From Christensenellaceae bacterium (lineage in GTDB: Bacteria > Bacillota > Clostridia > Christensenellales > Borkfalkiaceae), in assembly GCA_948482865.1 (NCBI GenBank), contig CAOMHR010000007.1, forward strand, positions 1-5,948: DNA of 5,948 nt, in the 5' to 3' direction. Of this stretch, positions 1 through 5,942 are shown piece by piece (the first letter of the stretch is position 1; each line of letters begins with the position of its first letter). The position numbers and the translations under genes were made by a program. Below the pieces are notes generated by a model that saw nothing but the letters and a program-made list of their open reading frames with translations, was not told the origin of the DNA and searched no databases.

Positions 1-55
1 AATCGCAAATACTTGACCTGAACGTTTTAAACCATTCGTTAAAATTTCTTTTCAT
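1..55 (-). CDS. Probable DpnII-family type II restriction endonuclease, N-terminal fragment cut by window edge
   Basis: Only 18 full codons are inside the window. They read MKRNFNEWFKTFRSSICD and continue past base 1. The RNF-x-EW opening followed by a spaced Thr and Asp resembles, from memory, the start of DpnII/MboI-type endonucleases (RNFDEW...), which cut unmethylated GATC. The position supports this: the start codon lies 9 bases after the stop of a DpnM-like adenine methyltransferase, same strand, as expected for a modification-restriction operon. The start is well fixed because the in-frame codons just upstream are TTT, GAA, TGT and then the TAA that ends the methyltransferase. No good Shine-Dalgarno is visible, so translation may be coupled to the upstream gene. 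The identification rests on very few residues plus context; another small protein cannot be excluded. Confidence 0.6.
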   Translation of the reverse strand, partial: MKRNFNEWFKTFRSSICD

Positions 56-64
56 AAATTCACA

Positions 65-1132
65 TTAATTGCAAATAAGCAATTCTTTAATTTTTCCGCG
101 ACCGTCTGATTTGCTGTTTATCATACGGCTTGCTTCGACTTTTTTAATTTTGTATGATTTGTACAGATCTTCAAAGAACGTATCTTCTTCATTGATATTT
201 TGTGGATCTGAATTGCTTAACACAATTTTTGCGCCTGTTTCATTTATTTCGTCAATGAATTTTGCCAACCTGATTTGTTCGTTATCGTCAAAAATATCTG
301 CGTTGTAGGAAGTAAAGCCAGAAGTTTGTGATATGGGTCTGTAAGGCGGATCTAAATAAACAAAACTATTTTCATCAATTATACTTTTAGAAAAAGTATA
401 ATCACCGCAAACTATTTCAACGTTTTTTAATGCTTTTGAAATATTGCGCAAGTTTTCTTCATCACAAATGCAAGGGTTTTTATATGCGCCCATAGGGACG
501 TTAAATTGACCTTTCTTGTTTACTCGATATAAACCGTTAAAACAGGTTTTATTCAAAAAGATAAATAGTGCGGCTTTTTCGACTGAATTGCTTTCATTTA
601 ATTCAAGGCTATTAAACCTATCACGAGAAGAGTAATACAAATACTTGCGACCGTTTTCATCCATAGGCAAAAACAGAATTTGCGTTTCGGTTAGCTTTGG
701 AATAAGCAAATCAACATTATTTTTAATAACTCTATAAGCATTGATAAGTTCGGCGTTTATATCGCTTATATAAATTTGCTCAAAATCAAACTTGGACAAA
801 ACATTGAAAAGTAATGCGCCTCCGCCGACCATAGGTTCAACATATTTTGTTATAACCTTTTCACCTTTGGTTGGTAGCATTTTTTCAAGTTCTCCCACAA
901 GTTGACCTTTACCGCCAACCCATTTAACAAACGGTTTTAACTGTACGGCATTTTGTTTTTCATACCGAATAGTACGTTTATCAACAGGTTTTTCTGCGGT
1001 ACCAGGTATTATCCACATATTGCCAACCATCATAGCCCCGTCAATACGATTTTCAGAACACAGAATTGCAACTCGCCTTTGAGAAATATTCCATTTTTCA
1101 GCCGCTTCTTTTGCGGAAATAAAACTTAACAT
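65..1132 (-). CDS. DpnM-like DNA adenine-N6 methyltransferase with N-terminal helix-turn-helix domain
   Basis: This 355-residue protein should transfer a methyl group from S-adenosylmethionine to N6 of adenine, probably in GATC, protecting host DNA from the partner nuclease. Residues about 1-50 (ISAKEAAEKWNISQRRV, then GAMMVGNMWIIP) form a MerR/excisionase-like winged helix-turn-helix. Residues about 60-355 match the full D12-class (Dam/DpnM) catalytic domain: motif X PFVKWVGGK at 67-75, the AdoMet loop EPMVGGGALLF at 99-109, acidic D124 in DINAELI, NKTCFNGLYRVN at 194-205, catalytic DPPY at 261-264, LSNSD at 305-309, and the C-terminal INSKSDGRGKIKELLICN. DpnM itself lacks the leading domain (about 284 residues, from memory). 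The start has a strong AAGGAG site 4 bases upstream (1137-1142). The gene is much more AT-rich than ligA and pcrA: sampled 60-base lines are 23-42% GC against 50-57%. This suggests horizontal acquisition. Family assignment is firm; GATC specificity is inferred from DpnM similarity. Confidence 0.93.
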   Translation of the reverse strand: MLSFISAKEAAEKWNISQRRVAILCSENRIDGAMMVGNMWIIPGTAEKPVDKRTIRYEKQNAVQLKPFVKWVGGKGQLVGELEKMLPTKGEKVITKYVEPMVGGGALLFNVLSKFDFEQIYISDINAELINAYRVIKNNVDLLIPKLTETQILFLPMDENGRKYLYYSSRDRFNSLELNESNSVEKAALFIFLNKTCFNGLYRVNKKGQFNVPMGAYKNPCICDEENLRNISKALKNVEIVCGDYTFSKSIIDENSFVYLDPPYRPISQTSGFTSYNADIFDDNEQIRLAKFIDEINETGAKIVLSNSDPQNINEEDTFFEDLYKSYKIKKVEASRMINSKSDGRGKIKELLICN

Positions 1133-1136
1133 TTCA

Positions 1137-1185
1137 CTCCTTAAACCAACAAGAATATTATATTCTTAAATTCGAACAAAAGCAA
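1137..1185 (-). promoter_or_regulatory. Predicted sigma-A promoter and ribosome binding site of the methyltransferase gene
   Basis: On the minus strand a perfect TATAAT (1162-1157) lies 17 bases downstream of a TTGCTT (1185-1180), which keeps the TTG of the -35 consensus. The predicted start is a G near 1150, giving an 18-base leader that contains AAGGAG (1142-1137). The methyltransferase and the gene after it can therefore be expressed independently of pcrA-ligA. No hairpin terminator was found between ligA and this promoter, so some read-through from ligA is possible. Confidence 0.65.
1151..1167. repeat. Perfect 17-base palindrome over the -10 box, candidate operator
   Basis: AAGAATAT-T-ATATTCTT: two 8-base arms that are exact reverse complements around one central base. 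It covers the whole -10 box (1157-1162) of the methyltransferase promoter, and the predicted transcription start lies one base beyond it. A protein bound here would block RNA polymerase. The helix-turn-helix domain fused to the methyltransferase is the obvious candidate binder. The symmetry is seen directly; the operator role is inference. Part of the palindrome is the -10 hexamer itself, so some symmetry could be chance in AT-rich DNA. Confidence 0.5.
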
Positions 1186-1222
1186 GCAAATCTTTATTAA
1201 ATTGAACACGGATTATAAGAGC

Positions 1223-3160
1223 TTAAATGCCAAGTATCTGTTTGAATTCGGTTTCGTCTATTATTTTTACGCCCAGCTTTTTTGCTTTGTCAAGTTTCGA
1301 ACCCGCGGCTTCGCCCGCCAGCACGAGCGTTGTTTTTGCGGTGACCGAACTCTGGCACTCCCCGCCGTTTTCTTCGATAAGTTTTTGGGCTTCGCTGCGC
1401 TTGAAATTTTCAAGAGTGCCCGTAAGCACCACAAACTGCCCCGCAAAAACGCCGCCGCTCGCCGTTTGCTTTTTTGTAAAGGTTATGCCCGCGTCCGTAA
1501 GCCTTTGCACTTCCGCCGAATTTTCGCCGTCCTTAAACCAGTTGACTATCGCTTCCGCGGTTATTTCGCCTATGTTTTCAAGCCCGCACAGCTCTTCCGC
1601 GTCCGCTTTTGCAAGCCCTTCCAAATCGTAAATTTTGGAAAGGTCCTTTGCCGCGACCTTACCGACTCCGTCAATGCCCAGCGCAAACAGAAATTTTTCC
1701 TGCGGGACAATTTTACTCTTTTCTATTGCAGATAAAAGGTTTGCAATTTTTTTATCCTTAAAGCCGTCAAGTCTTCCCAGCTCTTCCGCGGTAAGGGAAT
1801 ACAGCGCGGAACAGTTTGTAACGCCTAAAACGTCGTAAAGCTGCCCTGCGGTGGCTTCGGAAAACCCTTCTATATCCATTGCGTCCTTTTGCGCGAAATG
1901 CTCAAGTTTGCCGATAACGCGCGGACGGCACAGCCTGTTGGGGCAAAAAATATTGGCGCCCGTTTCAACCACTTTGCTTCCGCAGTCGGGACAAAAGTCG
2001 GGCTTTACGACGGGAACGCTGCCTTCTGCATGTTCGGTCGCGGTTAAAATTTCTGGTATAACTTCGTTGGAACGGCGGATAAGCACTTTGCTGCCCACTT
2101 TCACGTCCTTGCGTATAACGTCGCCGTAGTTGTTTAAAGTAGCCTTTCTGACCGTCGCGCCCGCAAGCTCGACAGGTTCCACAATTGCAAGCGGGGTAAG
2201 TTTGCCCGTCCTGCCCACCTGCCATACGACGTCTTTGACAGTAGTAATATTCTCTTCCGCTTCGAACTTGTACGCCATTGCCCAGCGCGGAAATTTGTCC
2301 GTATGCCCCATATCTTCGCGCGCGGCGCAATCGTTAAGTTTGACCACCGCCCCGTCCGTGAGCACGTCAAGATTTTTGCGGGATACGTCTATCTCTTCAA
2401 TGGCGGATTTTACTTCTTCGCCGTTTTTACAGACGCGCAAAAAACCGAACACTTTAAAACCGTTTTGCTTTAAAAAATCTATATGCTCGCTCTGGGTTTT
2501 CAGAAAACCTTCGCTCATATAGTTTACGTTGTAAAACAGAATTTCGGGCTTGCGCTCGGCAGTTATTCTGGGGTCAAGATTGCGTATTGCCCCCGCAACG
2601 GCGTTGCGCGCGTTTTTAAGCTGTTCTTTCGCCGTCCTGTTGTACTCTTCCAGAACGCTGAGCCTTATGACCGCTTCGCCCTGCACTTCAAGCGTGCCTT
2701 TATAATTTATTGTGAGCGGGAAAGATTTTATTGTAAGGCACTGCGCGGTTACGTCTTCGCCTTCTACGCCGTTGCCGCGCGTAGTCGCGCGGACGAACTT
2801 GCCGCCGTCGTAAGTCAGACACATTGTAAGTCCGTCAAACTTGTACTCCACCGTGTATTCGGGTTCGGACACTACTTTTTTCACGCGCGTAAAAAAAGCG
2901 TCCAGCTCGTCGTAAGACACGCTTTTGTCAAGGCTGTACAGCCGCGCTATGTGCGCGTGGCGTTCAAAGCCCTTGACCGGCTCGCCGCCGACGCGCTTTG
3001 TAGGCGAATCGAAATCCACCCTGCCCGTCTGCTCTTCAAGATTTTTAAGCTCGTCGTAAAGCCTGTCGTACTCCCTGTCGGGGACGGAAGGATTGTCCAA
3101 AACGTAATATTCATAAGCCCACTTGTTAAGGGTGTTTATAAGTTCGCGTATTCTGTCCAT
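1223..3160 (-). CDS. ligA: NAD+-dependent DNA ligase LigA
   Basis: This ligase seals 3'-OH/5'-phosphate nicks in duplex DNA during replication and repair, using NAD+ to adenylate its active lysine. At 645 residues it is slightly shorter than E. coli LigA (671), but every domain is present. Domain Ia (about 1-55) has Y18, Y19, D28, Y31 and D32 for the nicotinamide moiety. The adenylation domain has catalytic K107 in EYKFDG, RGNGVEGEDVT at 128-138, E162, TDGAVVK at 268-274 and K298 in YKFEAEE. The OB fold starts near VGRTGKLTP (315-323). A four-Cys zinc finger uses C390, C393, C406 and C411. Helix-hairpin-helix repeats follow (GIDGVGKVAA, ENIGEITAEA), then a BRCT domain (about 570-645). Several usual residues differ: Tyr for Pro before the active lysine, NARNAVAGAIRNLD for the common NPRNAAAGSLRQLD, ATLNN for ATLHN. 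These look like lineage variants, not damage. The start follows the pcrA stop by 9 bases. Confidence 0.97.
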   Translation of the reverse strand: MDRIRELINTLNKWAYEYYVLDNPSVPDREYDRLYDELKNLEEQTGRVDFDSPTKRVGGEPVKGFERHAHIARLYSLDKSVSYDELDAFFTRVKKVVSEPEYTVEYKFDGLTMCLTYDGGKFVRATTRGNGVEGEDVTAQCLTIKSFPLTINYKGTLEVQGEAVIRLSVLEEYNRTAKEQLKNARNAVAGAIRNLDPRITAERKPEILFYNVNYMSEGFLKTQSEHIDFLKQNGFKVFGFLRVCKNGEEVKSAIEEIDVSRKNLDVLTDGAVVKLNDCAAREDMGHTDKFPRWAMAYKFEAEENITTVKDVVWQVGRTGKLTPLAIVEPVELAGATVRKATLNNYGDVIRKDVKVGSKVLIRRSNEVIPEILTATEHAEGSVPVVKPDFCPDCGSKVVETGANIFCPNRLCRPRVIGKLEHFAQKDAMDIEGFSEATAGQLYDVLGVTNCSALYSLTAEELGRLDGFKDKKIANLLSAIEKSKIVPQEKFLFALGIDGVGKVAAKDLSKIYDLEGLAKADAEELCGLENIGEITAEAIVNWFKDGENSAEVQRLTDAGITFTKKQTASGGVFAGQFVVLTGTLENFKRSEAQKLIEENGGECQSSVTAKTTLVLAGEAAGSKLDKAKKLGVKIIDETEFKQILGI

Positions 3161-3167
3161 ATATGTA

Positions 3168-3171
3168 CCTT
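3168..3171 (-). promoter_or_regulatory. ligA Shine-Dalgarno overlapping the pcrA stop codon
   Basis: The minus strand reads ATA TAA GGT ACATAT ATG. The AAGG core shares its two A's with the pcrA TAA stop (3172-3170) and stands 7 bases before the ligA ATG (3160). A ribosome finishing pcrA would be placed on the ligA start site, so the two genes are probably translationally coupled. There is no room for a separate ligA promoter between them. Confidence 0.7.
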
Positions 3172-5419
3172 ATATAATTTCCAACGGCGCAAGACTCGCG
3201 GAAAGTTCCTTTATGCCCTGTCCGTCGAACGCAACGTTGATTATAGTGCCGCCGTTTTTAACCGCAATTATCATACCCACGCCGAATTTTACGTGCCGCA
3301 CGCGCATTCCGACGGAATAGTTTTTACCGCCCTGCTGCGGCTTGCCCGCACCGGTTGCCGAGCCGAAAACAGGTTTGAACCCGCTGTTTGCCGCGACGTC
3401 GCTTTCATAGCCGTCCGCGGAAGAATACAGCGCCCTGCCGCCCGAAGAGCCGCCGTAACTCTGGTCGGTATATTTTTTAATTCCGCCAGCGTTGTAGTAA
3501 GGCGTCTGCACCCTGGAAATGCCGAGTTCGGAAGCGAGTTCCGAAACAAACCGCGACGGGCTTGTCAGCTTTCTCGACCCATAAAGGTAACGGGATTTGG
3601 AGCGGGTCAGATACAGCCGCCGCTCGGCGCGCGTAATCGCAACGTACATAAGCCGACGCTCTTCTTCAAGGCTTCTTCCTTCGCCGTCCGAACGGGACGA
3701 CGGGATAATGCCGTCTTCAAGCCCGCAGATAAACACGTTTTTAAATTCAAGTCCCTTTACGGCGTGAATGGTTGCGATGGTTACGTAGTCGCTGTCGTCC
3801 ATATTGTCAAGGTCGGAAAACAGGGTTATCTGCTTCAGATAGTCGTCAAGAGTAGCCTGCGGGTTGAGCCGCGAAAAGTCGTCCACGGAAGCAATAAATT
3901 CTTCCAGATTGGCAAGTTTTCCGTCGCCGTCGTCAGTACCGTCGTCGTAAGCCGAGCGCAAGTCCGAAAGTGTGATGACCTGTTTGACAAGTTCGTTCAC
4001 GGGGGTCTGCTGGGCTGAAATTATGAAGCCCTTTATTAAATCGTAAAAATCTTTTATTTTATCCTTTGCACCGCGGGAGAGAGAAAGCTGTTCGCAGTCG
4101 ACGCACGCGTCGTAAAGCGAAAGCCCCAGACTCTGCGCATACTCGTACATAGTCTGCAAGGTTTTTCCGCCTATGCCGCGGCGCGGAACGTTTATTATCC
4201 GCTCTGCAGCTTCGTCGTCGAACGGGTTGGATATAAGTCTTAAATACGCCAGCGCGTCCTTGACTTCCTTTCTTTCAAAGAACTTGAAGCCGCCGAACAC
4301 TTTATAAGGTATGCCGTACTTTGTAAACTCCTGCTCGTAAGAGCGGGTGAGCGCGTTTATACGCATTAAAACGGCGTAGTCGGAATACTTTGCGCCCTTT
4401 GCAACGCCGTCGTTTATAATTCTTGCCGCATACAGCGCTTCCTGCGCTTCTTCTTCCGCCTGAAAATATTCGGGCTTTTCGCCGTCGCCAGATTGCGTCC
4501 AGAGAGTTTTGCCGCGGCGCACGGAGTTGTTCTTTATTATACAGTTTGCAAGGTTTAGTATAGATTTGGTGGAACGGTAATTCCTTTCCAGCTTGTAAAT
4601 TTTCGCATCGGGAAAATCCTGGTCGAACCGCAAAATATTTTCGATTTCCGCGCCGCGCCAGCCGTAAATGGACTGGTCGTCGTCGCCCACGGCAAAGACG
4701 TTTCCGTGTTGCGAAGACAGCAGTTTTATAATCTCGTACTGCACGGCGTTGGTGTCCTGAAATTCGTCCACAAGAACGTATTTAAACTTGTCCGCAAGGT
4801 ATCCGCGCGTTTCGCCGTCACGTCTTAAAAGGCGCAGGGTATGTAAAAGCAAATCGTCGAAATCGAGCGCGTTGTTGGCGCGAAGATGCGCGTCGTACTT
4901 TTCGTAAATCACAACAATTTCGTCCATATCGCGCTCGCGGTGGTGCTTTCTGCCATACTGGTCGGGGTCGAGCCCCAGCATTTTGGCGTTGCCTATATGA
5001 TACTTTGCGCTTTTCAAAAGGCTTTCGTCGTCAAAGTCGAGTTCCTGAAAAACTTTTTTAATAACGTTGTTGCGCTCGGTTTCGCTGTAAATGGAAAAAT
5101 TGGGCGTGATGTCCGCCCTGTCCGCAAACTGGCGCAGAATTTTCACGCACATAGAGTGTATCGTGCAAATCCATTTGCTGTCGCCTTCGCCCAGCAGTTT
5201 AAAAAGCCTTTCCTTCATTTCGCCGGCGGCTTTGTTGGTAAAAGTTATCGCGAGAATTTCGTTAAGGCTTGCCTTGCCCTGTTCAAGGATATAGGCAATT
5301 CTCGAAGTTAAAACCCGCGTTTTGCCGCTGCCCGCGCCCGCGAGTACAAGAACCGCGCCTTCGGTATCTTTTACGGGCTTAATTTGTTCGTCGTTGAGAC
5401 CTTCAAGTATGTTTTCCAT
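3170..5419 (-). CDS. pcrA: ATP-dependent 3'-5' DNA helicase, UvrD/PcrA family
   Basis: This superfamily 1A helicase unwinds DNA in replication, repair and the resolution of transcription conflicts, and strips recombinase filaments. The 749 residues carry all helicase motifs in order: Q motif LNDEQ (8-12), Walker A AGAGSGKT (27-34), TFTNKAAGEM (59-68), TIHSM (86-90), Walker B VDEFQDT (217-223), GDDDQSIYGWRGA (245-257), ERNYRS (278-283), TIHAVKGLEF (550-559) and EEERRLMYVAITRAERRLYL (585-604). A Gly/Ser-rich linker (about 640-700) leads to a C-terminal Tudor-like domain (about 701-746, YSVGMRVRHVKFGVG...), which in Bacillota PcrA contacts RNA polymerase. The start is fixed on both sides: an in-frame TAA lies at 5431-5429, 9 bases upstream, and the Q motif begins at residue 8. 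The following ligA gene makes PcrA the better name than UvrD. No usual Shine-Dalgarno precedes it. Confidence 0.97.
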   Translation of the reverse strand: MENILEGLNDEQIKPVKDTEGAVLVLAGAGSGKTRVLTSRIAYILEQGKASLNEILAITFTNKAAGEMKERLFKLLGEGDSKWICTIHSMCVKILRQFADRADITPNFSIYSETERNNVIKKVFQELDFDDESLLKSAKYHIGNAKMLGLDPDQYGRKHHRERDMDEIVVIYEKYDAHLRANNALDFDDLLLHTLRLLRRDGETRGYLADKFKYVLVDEFQDTNAVQYEIIKLLSSQHGNVFAVGDDDQSIYGWRGAEIENILRFDQDFPDAKIYKLERNYRSTKSILNLANCIIKNNSVRRGKTLWTQSGDGEKPEYFQAEEEAQEALYAARIINDGVAKGAKYSDYAVLMRINALTRSYEQEFTKYGIPYKVFGGFKFFERKEVKDALAYLRLISNPFDDEAAERIINVPRRGIGGKTLQTMYEYAQSLGLSLYDACVDCEQLSLSRGAKDKIKDFYDLIKGFIISAQQTPVNELVKQVITLSDLRSAYDDGTDDGDGKLANLEEFIASVDDFSRLNPQATLDDYLKQITLFSDLDNMDDSDYVTIATIHAVKGLEFKNVFICGLEDGIIPSSRSDGEGRSLEEERRLMYVAITRAERRLYLTRSKSRYLYGSRKLTSPSRFVSELASELGISRVQTPYYNAGGIKKYTDQSYGGSSGGRALYSSADGYESDVAANSGFKPVFGSATGAGKPQQGGKNYSVGMRVRHVKFGVGMIIAVKNGGTIINVAFDGQGIKELSASLAPLEII

Positions 5420-5427
5420 TGCCGTAC

Positions 5428-5456
5428 ATTATACCACAACCGCGCGCGGAACACAA
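5428..5456 (-). promoter_or_regulatory. Predicted extended -10 promoter of pcrA-ligA, close to leaderless
   Basis: The minus strand has TG-G-TATAAT (5436-5428), a perfect extended -10 element, and TTGTGT (5456-5451) at the -35 position with 17-base spacing. Transcription would start around 5421-5419, and the pcrA ATG begins at 5419, so the mRNA would have a leader of 0-2 bases. The promoter begins 4 bases beyond the terminator of the previous gene. Its spacer contains the 10-base palindrome CCGCGCGCGG (5440-5449). Confidence 0.6.
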
Positions 5457-5460
5457 ACGG

Positions 5461-5484
5461 AAAAGCCCCTTTGCGGGGGCTTTT
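5461..5484 (-). terminator. Intrinsic terminator after the small hypothetical gene
   Basis: Bases 5461-5469 (AAAAGCCCC) pair perfectly with 5476-5484 (GGGGCTTTT) around a 6-base loop, a 9-bp stem. In minus-strand RNA the stem ends in UUUU. It lies 3 bases past the stop codon at 5488. The stem is symmetric, with A's on one side and T's on the other, so it may also work for plus-strand transcripts, though no plus-strand gene is seen. It separates the hypothetical gene from the pcrA promoter. Confidence 0.85.
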
Positions 5485-5487
5485 AAA

Positions 5488-5865
5488 TTATATTCCTATT
5501 TCTTTTTCCTTTCTGTATCTTTCAAGCGCCTGAAGATATTTTGAAGAAAGGCTTAAATTGTAGCGCTGCTTTTCTTCGTAAGTCAAAGTTTCGTACAGTT
5601 CTTTGTCGGTAAGCCTGCCTATCGCGTCCGAAACTTCACCTTCCGCGTCTAAAAGCGCTTTCACCTTTAAATAAAAGCCGTCTTCCCGCGCGCCCTTGAT
5701 TTCTTTTTTAACCTTGCCGCAAAGGCTTGATTTTACCTTGGTTTCGTTTAATCCCAGTTCGCGGGCAAACGCCGCTCCCTCGTCAAGATTTCTTTTGCAT
5801 TCCTCCCAAAAATTTGTTTTAAGCCGTTGTTTTGCCGCGCGTGCCATAATCTTTATATCGTCCAT
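5488..5865 (-). CDS. Small charged protein of unknown function
   Basis: I do not recognise this 125-residue protein. It has no signal peptide or membrane segment and is likely cytoplasmic. Roughly 39% of residues are charged by hand count (about 26 Lys/Arg, 23 Asp/Glu), and it looks mostly helical. Visible blocks are an N-terminal basic helix with FWEECKRNLDEG (19-30), a middle KVKKEIKGAREDGFYLKVK (51-69), GEVSDAIGRLTDKELYETL (76-94) and a C-terminal YEEKQRYNLSLSSKYLQALE (96-115). There is only one Cys pair (C23, C49) and no zinc or nucleotide motif. The start at 5865 is chosen because GAGGG (5874-5870) stands 4 bases before the ATG; the second Met (residue 7) has only a weak site. Its composition resembles ligA and pcrA, and it has its own terminator, so it appears monocistronic. 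Reality as a gene is supported by the ribosome binding site, terminator and codon pattern. Confidence 0.75.
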   Translation of the reverse strand: MDDIKIMARAAKQRLKTNFWEECKRNLDEGAAFARELGLNETKVKSSLCGKVKKEIKGAREDGFYLKVKALLDAEGEVSDAIGRLTDKELYETLTYEEKQRYNLSLSSKYLQALERYRKEKEIGI

Positions 5866-5910
5866 AAAACCCTCGCAAAAAATTACATATCTCGACTTAT
5901 TTTCTTATGC

Positions 5911-5942
5911 AAAAGGTCCGTTCCGTTTAAACGGAACAGACC
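5911..5942 (-). terminator. Strong hairpin, probable terminator of a gene to the right of the window
   Basis: Bases 5920-5937 (GTTCCGTTTAAACGGAAC) are an 18-base perfect palindrome, and outer arms GGTC (5915-5918) and GACC (5939-5942) extend it. The one mismatch between them (C5919/A5938) becomes a G-U pair in minus-strand RNA, so the stem is continuous in that direction and is followed by UUUU (5914-5911). This favours termination of a minus-strand gene that ends beyond base 5948. Plus-strand use cannot be judged because the window ends 6 bases later. Confidence 0.75.

Larger units (their letters stand above)
1..1222. mobile_element. AT-rich restriction-modification block, probably acquired
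   Basis: Base composition changes sharply at the ligA stop codon. The region to the left is AT-rich and holds only the methyltransferase and the start of the probable endonuclease; the genes to the right are close to 50-57% GC in sampled lines. All three GATC sites in the window are in this block (166, 205, 349). Restriction-modification genes are commonly exchanged between genomes. No integrase, terminal repeat, attachment site or target duplication was seen, and the left boundary is outside the window, so the mechanism of entry is unknown. Confidence 0.5.

Noticed and set aside
63..65. TAATG stop-start overlap at the end of the methyltransferase gene
   Set aside because: The ATG is followed at once by TGA, so it cannot start the next gene; the real start is at 55.
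1212..1217. Second TATAAT on the minus strand just after ligA
   Set aside because: No acceptable -35 lies at 16-18 bases; the box at 1157-1162 has better spacing and position.
1133..1222. Terminator after ligA
   Set aside because: Only a 4-base AAAG/CTTT pairing with no GC stem was found, which is too weak to call.
1202..1735. Plus-strand open frame opposite the end of ligA
   Set aside because: It is antisense to the ligA BRCT and helix-hairpin-helix regions and has no plausible protein features.
2483..4018. Long plus-strand open frame of 511 codons
   Set aside because: It lies antisense across ligA and pcrA, whose motifs are intact, and its translation shows no recognisable domain; it is rich in Arg, Val and Phe, as expected for a mirror of GC-rich codons.
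5420..5460. LexA-type SOS box upstream of pcrA
   Set aside because: No CGAAC-N4-GTTCG or close variant was found, so damage control of pcrA is not supported here.
5882..5887. TGTAAT as a -10 box for the small hypothetical gene
   Set aside because: The only -35-like match (TTGCAT) is weak and 19 bases away; a promoter probably exists between the two terminators but cannot be placed with confidence.
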